From Frankiales bacterium (GTDB lineage Bacteria > Actinomycetota > Actinomycetes > Mycobacteriales > SCTD01): a DNA stretch of 5,142 bases. Under the pieces are notes generated by a model, which did not search any database, was not told where the DNA came from, and worked only from the letters and a program-made list of their open reading frames with translations. The stretch lies in the NCBI GenBank assembly GCA_025464795.1, contig JAODNB010000115.1, positions 1 to 5,142 on the forward strand, written 5' to 3'. Positions 1 through 5,142 of the stretch are shown here, one piece after another. Position 1 is the first letter of the stretch. Each line of letters opens with the position of its first letter. The translations under genes were made by a program, and so were the position numbers.

Positions 1-3000
1 CCGGATCGCGAGACCGCTGCGGCGTCGGTGCCGAGGTAGGAGGCGACGACCTCGGGATCCTGGAGGACCTCGGAAGGGGTCCCGGTGGCGATGACCTGTC
101 CCAGGTCCAGGGCCATGAGCCGGTCGGACACCGCGGTGATGAGCGGCATGTCGTGCTCGATGACCAGCATCGCGCATCCCGTCTCGGTCCTGATCCTCTC
201 GAGCAGCGGGCCGAGCGCCTCGGTCTCGCGCTGAGCGATGCCCGAGCTCGGCTCGTCGAGCACCAGCACCGTGGGGTCGTGAGCGATCGCCATCGCGAGG
301 TCGACCACGCGTCGGCTCCCCGTCGACAGCTCGCTGACGAACTTGTCACGGAAGGCGCCCAGGCTCATCAGCTCGACCAGATCGGCCACCGTCCAGGCGA
401 TGTCGTCCTCGAGCTCGCGGACGGCCGGGAGGCCCAGCCCCGCGGCGAGGTGGTCCCGGACCTCCAGGTGGCGCTCCAGGGACAGGGCGATGTTCTCGGC
501 CACGGTGAGCGAGGGAAAGATGCGTGCGTCCTGGAAGGACCGTCCCAAGCCCTGACGGGCTCGAGCGTCCGGGCTCCACCCCGTGACGTCCTCGCCCAGG
601 AACCGGACCGTTCCGGTCGAGGGCACGAGGAAGCCGGACAGCAGGTCGAAGACAGTCGTCTTGCCGGCTCCGTTGGGCCCGATGAGCCCGATGATCTCGC
701 CCTCGCGCAGGACCAGTGACACGTCGCGGACCGCTCGGATCCCGCCGAAGGACACCGCGAGGTGCTCAGCCTCGAGGACGGTGCTGCGCTCCGCCACGGG
801 AACGGCGCCCCGCTCCGCTCTCACCTGCGCCGGACGGCTGACACCTGCGCCCTCGAGGAACACCGAGCGGACGATGTCGTCGCGCTCCAGCAGCTCGGCG
901 GTCGGACCCTCGAAGCGGACCTCGCCCTTCTCCATGAAGTACGCCCGGTCAGCAACGGTCAGGGCGACGTTGACGGACTGCTCGACCAGCACGACAGCGG
1001 TGCCCCGCGCGTTGATCTCGCGCACCAGGGCGAGGAGCTGCTCGACGATGGCCGGGGCGAGGCCGAGCGACAGCTCGTCGACGATCAGGAGCCTAGGCAG
1101 CGACAGGAAGGCCATCCCCAGGGCCAGCTGCTGCTGCTCCCCGCCGGACAGGTTGCCGGCGAGCTGGTCGTACCTCTCGCGCAGCCTTGGGAACCGCTCG
1201 AGAACCTCCTCGCGTCGCTGGAGCACGCCCGGGTCGCTCTTGAGCAGCCAGCCCGCAGCCGTGAAGTGCTCGGCGACGGTCAGCGTCGGGAAGACGCCTC
1301 TGCCTCCAGGGACCTGGACCACCTTGCGCTTGGCCATCCCGACCGCGTCGAGCGCGGTCACGTCTGCGCCCTCGAAGGTCACCGATCCCGCACTCGCGGG
1401 CAGCAGGCCGGACACGACCCGGAGCAGGGTCGACTTCCCGGCGCCGTTCGTGCCGAGCAGCGCCAGCACCTCGCCGCGACGCACCTCGAGGTCGACCCCG
1501 AACAGGACCTGCACGCCGTCGTAGCCGGCGTCGACGCCCCGGCACACCAGCACCGCGTCTGAAGTCGGTGCGAACGCTGCTCGCGGCGCGGACGCAGTGG
1601 CCGAGCGGTCGGCGACAAGAGAGGGCACGAGCAGGTCGTGCCTGCGGGCGATCGCACGCAGCCAGCGGTCACGTGCGCCGTAGAAGACCGCACCGAGACC
1701 ACCAGGGGCGAAGGTGAGGACCAGCAGCGGACTGCCGGCGACGAAGAAGGTGTCGATGAACGTCGCCGTGCTGGTGTCGCCGAGCAGGTGCTGGACGGGT
1801 TTGAGGTACTTCAGCGACTCGAAGGCGACGGCGCCGGCGACGGCCGGGCCCACCCCCGACAGCCCTCCGATCACGGTGAACATGAAGGCCTCGATCGACA
1901 TCTGGATCGAGAACGACTGCGGGTCCAGACTGCCCTGCTGGTAGACGAAGAGCGCTCCCGCGAGGGCCGCGAGGAAGCCGGACAGGGCGAACGCCGACAG
2001 CCGCGTCACGGTCGCCGAGACGCCGTACGACTGGGCCGCACGCACGTTGTCACGGACGCCGATGAAGACCCGTCCGGAGCGCGAGCTCCGCAGCGCCTTG
2101 GCCATCAGCGCGCCGAGCACCAGACCGGCCAGGCACACGTAGTAGTAGGCAGTGCCGCTCGTCGTGTCGATCCGGCCCCACAGCACGGGCCGCGCGATGT
2201 TGGCGTCGAAGCTCGGCAGCACGTCCCCGAAGTAGTCGCGGTTCAGGACGAACGTGCGGACCGTGGCAGCGAACCCGAGGGTGACCACGGCGAGGAACAG
2301 CCCCTGGACCCTGAGCGCAGGGAGGCCGATGAGCACGGCCATCAGGGCCCCGGCGACCCCCGCGACGAGCAGCGTGACGAAGAAGTCCGCACCGGTCCTG
2401 GTCGCGAGGCCGCCGGCGACCGCAGCCCCGATGCCGGCGAAGCCGAACTGCCCGAGGGAGATCTGGCCGGCCCACCCGGACAGCACGACCATCGACACCG
2501 CGACGAGCGCGCACACGACGATGAAGCTGGCGGTGTCGGCGTGCTCCGTCCCGATGACCCAGGGAGCCGCGAGGGCGAAGACGGCGACGAGTCCGGCACC
2601 CAGCCCGCGCGCCACCCGTACCTGCCTGAGCGTCCTCAGCTCCAGGGGCACCGGCCGGTGCTCCTGCAGGAGCCGGAAGCTCGAGACCCCGCTGTCGAGC
2701 GCTCGCGACAACCGCTGTCGGCGGAGCAGCAGAGCGGCCAGCACGACGGGCAGGACCAACGCGATCGACAGGTCCGGGCGTGAGGTCCCGTAGACCGAGG
2801 CCTGCTCCATCACGCCGAGGCCCATGCCGGCTCCGAGGGCGACCGGGAAGCTCTCCATCCGGGCGACCACCGCCGCCGCCAGGCCGTACAGCAGCACGAC
2901 GGGGGCCACCCCCGTTCCGACCGGGAGACCGACGACTGGCCCGCGCAGGAACGCGGCGGTACCGGCGAGCACCGCGGCCAGCACCCACACCGCCGTCGTC

Positions 3001-3737
3001 ACCCGTTGCACGGGGATGCCGAGCAGCGAGGCGCGGTCGGCGTTCTCCGCGGACGCGCGGATGGCTATCCCCAGGCGGGTCAGGCGAAGCAGCGCCGCGA
3101 GCCCGATGACAGCGATCCCTGCGACCACGATCACGGCCAGGTAGTCCCCGTTGAGGAGCACCCCACCGGCGTCGAAGCGGAAGGAGGAGAACGGCGTCGG
3201 GAAGCTCACCGGCGCGAGAGCCTGGTCGGTCAGCAGCTGGGGTTCGTAGGACTCGAGCAGGCTCAGCGCGTACGACACCCCGATCGTCACGACGGTCACG
3301 ATGAGCCTCGGCCGCAGCGCGAAGCGGCGCAGGAAGAACCCCTCCACGAACGCACCGACGAGGACGGCCCCGACGAGCATCACGAGGACCCCGGCCCAGT
3401 AGGGCCAGCCGCGACCGGCCACCAGCAGCAAGCCGGCGAGGGCCGGCGCGGAACCCATCGCGGCCTGCGCGAAGTTGATGACCCGGGTGGCCTTGTAGAC
3501 CAGGATCATCCCGAAGGCCACGAGCGCGTAGAGCGTGCCGATGACCGCGCCGTTGAGCAGGATGCCGAACGGCACGTAGTTCCAGAAGGGCACCCCTGCA
3601 AGCGATCCCGTGCTCTTGCGGCCGAACAGGGCCTCAGCCGCCAGCACCACGCCGACGGCCGCAAGAACCGCCTGCAGCAGCCCGCTGGACCAGACCCGTC
3701 GTCCCACCTTCCTCAGCGGGTAGCCGTCCAGGTCCAC
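1..3737 (-). CDS. Four-domain fused Liv/HAAT-type ABC transporter (LivH-LivM-LivF-LivG in one chain), 3'-partial
   Basis: Membrane and motor part of an ATP-driven solute importer, all in one reading frame. I read every codon from the GTG at 3737 to base 3: 1245 sense codons, no stop. Order of domains: extra N-terminal helix (about residues 19-38), LivH-like permease (52-340), LivM-like permease (378-690), LivF-like ATPase (727-964) and LivG-like ATPase (986-1236). The last visible residues follow the YLG motif that ends LivG proteins, so the stop should be only a few codons beyond the window. The GTG at 3737 is the first start codon after the upstream stop, 4 bases away. No good Shine-Dalgarno is visible, so translation is probably coupled to the receptor gene. 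A GTG at residue 11 is an alternative start. Permease/ATPase fusions of this family occur in actinobacteria; a complete four-domain fusion is less usual as far as I know. The substrate is unknown; branched-chain amino acids are only the default guess. Confidence 0.93.
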   Translation of the reverse strand, partial: MDLDGYPLRKVGRRVWSSGLLQAVLAAVGVVLAAEALFGRKSTGSLAGVPFWNYVPFGILLNGAVIGTLYALVAFGMILVYKATRVINFAQAAMGSAPALAGLLLVAGRGWPYWAGVLVMLVGAVLVGAFVEGFFLRRFALRPRLIVTVVTIGVSYALSLLESYEPQLLTDQALAPVSFPTPFSSFRFDAGGVLLNGDYLAVIVVAGIAVIGLAALLRLTRLGIAIRASAENADRASLLGIPVQRVTTAVWVLAAVLAGTAAFLRGPVVGLPVGTGVAPVVLLYGLAAAVVARMESFPVALGAGMGLGVMEQASVYGTSRPDLSIALVLPVVLAALLLRRQRLSRALDSGVSSFRLLQEHRPVPLELRTLRQVRVARGLGAGLVAVFALAAPWVIGTEHADTASFIVVCALVAVSMVVLSGWAGQISLGQFGFAGIGAAVAGGLATRTGADFFVTLLVAGVAGALMAVLIGLPALRVQGLFLAVVTLGFAATVRTFVLNRDYFGDVLPSFDANIARPVLWGRIDTTSGTAYYYVCLAGLVLGALMAKALRSSRSGRVFIGVRDNVRAAQSYGVSATVTRLSAFALSGFLAALAGALFVYQQGSLDPQSFSIQMSIEAFMFTVIGGLSGVGPAVAGAVAFESLKYLKPVQHLLGDTSTATFIDTFFVAGSPLLVLTFAPGGLGAVFYGARDRWLRAIARRHDLLVPSLVADRSATASAPRAAFAPTSDAVLVCRGVDAGYDGVQVLFGVDLEVRRGEVLALLGTNGAGKSTLLRVVSGLLPASAGSVTFEGADVTALDAVGMAKRKVVQVPGGRGVFPTLTVAEHFTAAGWLLKSDPGVLQRREEVLERFPRLRERYDQLAGNLSGGEQQQLALGMAFLSLPRLLIVDELSLGLAPAIVEQLLALVREINARGTAVVLVEQSVNVALTVADRAYFMEKGEVRFEGPTAELLERDDIVRSVFLEGAGVSRPAQVRAERGAVPVAERSTVLEAEHLAVSFGGIRAVRDVSLVLREGEIIGLIGPNGAGKTTVFDLLSGFLVPSTGTVRFLGEDVTGWSPDARARQGLGRSFQDARIFPSLTVAENIALSLERHLEVRDHLAAGLGLPAVRELEDDIAWTVADLVELMSLGAFRDKFVSELSTGSRRVVDLAMAIAHDPTVLVLDEPSSGIAQRETEALGPLLERIRTETGCAMLVIEHDMPLITAVSDRLMALDLGQVIATGTPSEVLQDPEVVASYLGTDAAAVSRS
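30..782 (-). other. LivG-like ATP-binding domain, NBD2 of the fusion (residues about 986-1236)
   Basis: Second ABC ATPase domain. Motifs in order: Walker A GPNGAGKTT (1020-1028), Q-loop LGRSFQDARIFPSLTVAEN (1064-1082, Gln1069), the longer helical insert typical of LivG (1086-1125), signature LSTGSRR (1137-1143), Walker B VLVLDEPSSG (1157-1166), switch histidine in VIEHDMPL (1193-1200, His1195), and the terminal ASYLG (1232-1236). R-S-F-Q and I-E-H-D-M are LivG-type. All residues needed for ATP hydrolysis are present, apart from the atypical signature in which the second glycine is Thr and the next polar residue is Ser. Nine further residues (TDAAAVSRS) are visible before the window ends. Confidence 0.93.
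846..1559 (-). other. LivF-like ATP-binding domain, NBD1 of the fusion (residues about 727-964)
   Basis: First ABC ATPase domain, located at the inner face of the membrane. Motifs in order: Walker A GTNGAGKST (762-770), Q-loop region VVQVPGGRGVFPTLTVAEH (806-824), signature LSGGEQQ (863-869), Walker B and catalytic glutamate LLIVDE (883-888), D-loop SLGLAP (890-895), and switch region VLVEQSVNVAL (916-926). The SLGLAP, VEQ and GGR.VFP motifs identify the LivF type rather than LivG. Two positions are noteworthy: the Q-loop residue is Gly811, where LivF proteins usually have Glu or Gln, and Leu889 replaces the usual proline after the catalytic glutamate. Having Gln920 instead of a switch histidine is normal for LivF. 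It ends at FLEGAG and is followed by a linker of about 22 residues. Confidence 0.93.
1668..2606 (-). other. LivM-like permease domain of the fusion (residues about 378-690)
   Basis: Second membrane half of the pore. It carries the LivM hallmarks: SGWAGQISLGQFGFAGIGA (residues 420-438), GLPALRVQGLFLAVVTLGFA (471-490), an ATPase-contacting loop GRVFIGVRDNVRAAQSYGV (555-573), and the late glycine motif FTVIGGLSGVGPAVAG (620-635). It ends with FAPGGLGAVFYGARDRW (676-692), the normal LivM tail. A roughly 37-residue polar segment with HRPVPLELRTLRQVRVAR joins it to the LivH-like domain. This linker probably lies in the cytoplasm, since it is rich in Arg. Unlike the LivH-like domain, its glycine loop is intact. 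Confidence 0.92.
2718..3584 (-). other. LivH-like permease domain of the fusion (residues about 52-340)
   Basis: First membrane half of the translocation pore. The opening FGILLNGAVIGTLYALVAFG followed by MILVYKATRVINFAQAAMG (to residue 95) is the classic LivH start, including the INFAQ motif. The cytoplasmic loop that contacts an ATPase is recognisable at residues 226-242 (IRASAENADRASLLGIP), matching the usual R-A-x-A-x-N...A-x-L-x-G-I pattern. The domain ends with SFPVALGAGMGLGVMEQ, then a last hydrophobic stretch up to residue 338 closed by RRQR. Several hydrophobic segments lie between, such as YLAVIVVAGIAVIGLAALL. The glycine-rich loop normally written GGxGS before this end reads VVARMES here. 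In other bacteria this domain is a separate protein of similar length. Confidence 0.9.
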
Positions 3738-3741
3738 CTCG
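3738..3741 (-). promoter_or_regulatory. Four-base junction between receptor and fused transporter genes; probable translational coupling
   Basis: The receptor gene's TGA and the GTG of the fusion gene are separated only by CGAG. There is no room for a promoter or terminator, so both genes should lie on one transcript. The best purine run upstream of the GTG is a weak GGGG inside the last receptor codons, about 10 bases away. This suggests that ribosomes finishing the receptor restart at the GTG. The coupling is inferred from spacing and not shown directly. Confidence 0.55.
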
Positions 3742-5142
3742 TCAGACCCCGGCCGGCAGCTGCGGCTCTCCGGTCGGCCACTCGCCGATCCGGTAGCGCC
3801 GGCCCCTGTTCAGCGACACGTACGCTCCCTGCTTGCCGTCGATGGGGGAGATGGCGTTCGCGTCCCAGTACGCCTCCTTGGCGTCGGAGGACGCGGTGTA
3901 GTCGCCCTTGCCGAAGTGGATGTAGGTGATGTTCGGGTTCTTGCCCTGGGTGTACGGCAGGGTGTCGACGCTGCCCGACAGCAGCGCCTGCTCGAAGGTC
4001 CCCGGGTTGAGGGTCGGACCGGCCATCTGGATGCCCGCAGCGATGACGGCCCAGTAGCCCCACTGCAGCTCTGCGGAGGAGTAGGCGTTGCCCGCGTTCC
4101 CCGCGGCGCGCCAGGTGATCGACGCCTCCTGCTGCCCGAGCGGCTTGTAGAGGACGGTGTCGCTGGGGCCGAACGCGTGCTTCCACTGCTGGGGGTCGTA
4201 CAGCCGCGCCAGGACGTCGTAGTCGATGAGCCCGCTGCCCACGAGCACGTGCTCGGGGTACCAGCTCTGGCTGGTCATGGCCTTGGTCCCGAAGGCCGGC
4301 GCGATCGGGTCGGCGAAGTAGAGGACCGACGTCGCGCCGGCGTTGCGGGCCTGGGCGACCTGAGAGGTCGCCTGGGAGGAGGCGGTCGCGGTGTCGGGCG
4401 AGTACGGGACGTCAACGGTCTGCGTGCCGCAGCCCTTCAGGATCGCCTCGAGGTGGTGCGCGGGCTCGGTGTTGACGTCGGTCGAGGGGTAGAAGACCGC
4501 GGCCTTGCGGACCTTGGCCTGCAGGTCGGCAGACCCGGCGTACCGAGCCTTCTTGCCGGCGAGCTTCTTGCACCAGTACTCGCCGGTCATGACGGCCTGG
4601 AAGTCCCCGCCCTGGAGGTTGTCGTAGTGATAGGGGCGGTGGGCGGTGTTGAACGAGTCCTGGAAGTGCCACCCACCGAAGTTGATGACCCGCGCCTTGC
4701 TGAGCTCGTCGAAGAAGGCAGGGGTGTTCGTGTTGTTGTCGTACACGACAGCGAACGGGTGCAGCTTGGCCACGAGGGCCTTCGCGTCGTCGCGGAAGCA
4801 CGAGTCCACGGGCGGAGCCGCCTCGCAGGGGGACTGCCAGAACGTGATGGTGACGCGGCGCCCGTACAGCTCGTAGCGCTTGTTGATGAAGGTCTCCATC
4901 GCGCCGATGAACTTCCGCTGGTCCGCCGGGTCGCTGTAGAGGCCCTGAGACTGCAGGAGCCCCTTGACCACCGGGTTGTCCTTCTCCCGGAAGTACACGA
5001 GGTTGATCGTCTTGCCCGACACCCCGGCGTAGGTCGCCCCCGGGTTGCCGGTGTGAGCGACACAGGGCGGCGACTGCGGGAAGTCGAGGAACTGCTTGCT
5101 CACCGTCGCGCAGTGGCTGGTGTCCTGCGCGGTCGACCCGCC
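3742..5142 (-). CDS. Liv/HAAT-type ABC transporter substrate-binding protein, 5'-partial
   Basis: Extracellular receptor that would bind a solute and deliver it to the fused permease/ATPase encoded directly downstream. 466 residues are visible, ending at a TGA at 3744-3742. The frame is open up to base 5142, giving GGSTAQDTSHCAT before the GTG at 5103. That GTG is therefore probably internal, and the true start with its signal or lipoprotein peptide lies outside the window. The fold resembles type I periplasmic-binding proteins (Peripla_BP_6/LivK-like): a first beta strand (GKTINLVYF, visible residues 43-51), a helix followed by YGRRVTITFW, a strand-turn at HPFAVVYDNN, a second-lobe strand at RKAAVFYPSTD, and AGATSVLYFADP. 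It diverges from LivK: the usual GPLTG loop is replaced by FREKDNP, and six cysteines are visible (residues 11, 27, 106, 115, 191, 238). The family call is by overall pattern, supported strongly by the Liv-type permease and ATPase next door. The substrate is unknown. Confidence 0.85.
   Translation of the reverse strand, partial: GGSTAQDTSHCATVSKQFLDFPQSPPCVAHTGNPGATYAGVSGKTINLVYFREKDNPVVKGLLQSQGLYSDPADQRKFIGAMETFINKRYELYGRRVTITFWQSPCEAAPPVDSCFRDDAKALVAKLHPFAVVYDNNTNTPAFFDELSKARVINFGGWHFQDSFNTAHRPYHYDNLQGGDFQAVMTGEYWCKKLAGKKARYAGSADLQAKVRKAAVFYPSTDVNTEPAHHLEAILKGCGTQTVDVPYSPDTATASSQATSQVAQARNAGATSVLYFADPIAPAFGTKAMTSQSWYPEHVLVGSGLIDYDVLARLYDPQQWKHAFGPSDTVLYKPLGQQEASITWRAAGNAGNAYSSAELQWGYWAVIAAGIQMAGPTLNPGTFEQALLSGSVDTLPYTQGKNPNITYIHFGKGDYTASSDAKEAYWDANAISPIDGKQGAYVSLNRGRRYRIGEWPTGEPQLPAGV

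Noticed and set aside
153..719. Plus-strand open frame of 188 codons opposite the LivG-like domain
   Set aside because: No motif is present and the opposite strand encodes an intact ATPase with all catalytic motifs.
583..1524. Long plus-strand open frame, about 313 codons
   Set aside because: It lies antisense to the two ATPase domains and has a low-complexity Ser/Arg/Thr-rich product with no recognisable motif. Such frames are expected opposite high-GC genes.
846..1740. Possibility that the ATPases are separate genes with internal starts
   Set aside because: In-frame GTG codons exist near residues 704 and 981, but none has a convincing ribosome site and no stop codon precedes either domain. 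Internal starts cannot be excluded but are not supported.
1638..2783. Plus-strand open frame of 381 codons, rich in Arg, Asp, Glu, Gln and His
   Set aside because: It is the antisense shadow of the LivM-like region. The composition reflects complementing hydrophobic codons, and the minus strand has clear family motifs across the same bases.
2867..2880. Short CGC/CCG repeat and similar runs (for example GTA repeated three times near 2139)
   Set aside because: They simply encode Ala-Ala-Ala and Tyr-Tyr-Tyr within helices and are too short to be functional repeats.
2050..2988. Minus-strand open frame of 312 codons in another frame
   Set aside because: Its product is Arg/Gly/Pro-rich and lacks membrane segments, whereas the overlapping fusion frame gives clean LivH and LivM sequence.
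3006..3929. Plus-strand open frame of 307 codons
   Set aside because: It crosses the boundary between the two real genes on the other strand, has the same charged shadow composition, and shows no domain.
5101..5103. GTG at 5103 as the start of the receptor gene
   Set aside because: The frame remains open upstream to the window edge, and starting here would leave the receptor without any export signal.

Overview
The window looks like chromosomal DNA from a high-GC bacterium, most likely an actinobacterium. Codons end overwhelmingly in G or C, GTG is used as a start, and the protein variants (for example the LSTGS-type signature in the LivG-like ATPase) resemble actinobacterial branched-chain-amino-acid-type transporters. 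That family comparison is from memory, and the species cannot be named.

Everything real lies on the minus strand. Read in that direction, positions 5142-3742 hold the larger part of a type I periplasmic-binding protein, the extracellular solute receptor of a HAAT-family (Liv-type) ABC importer. Its N-terminus, presumably with the signal or lipoprotein peptide, is outside the window. After a 4-base gap a second gene starts with GTG at 3737 and stays open to base 1, where it leaves the window. I checked this frame codon by codon and found 1245 sense codons and no stop.

This second gene is the notable object. One polypeptide carries, in order, a LivH-like permease, a LivM-like permease, a LivF-like ATPase and a LivG-like ATPase. 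In Escherichia coli these are four separate proteins encoded in the order livHMGF. Here the whole membrane and motor part of the importer appears to be one chain (TMD-TMD-NBD-NBD), with the two ATPases in the opposite order. The stop must lie just outside, because the last visible residues already pass the YLG motif that normally closes a LivG protein.

Together the two genes would make a nearly complete two-protein importer: receptor outside the membrane, and fused channel plus motor in and under it. The substrate cannot be told. Liv-type systems carry branched-chain amino acids, but also urea, amides, aromatic acids and others, and this receptor is divergent and cysteine-rich. No RNA genes, mobile elements, repeats, CRISPR arrays, promoters or terminators were found. 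No gene-free stretch longer than 4 bases exists.
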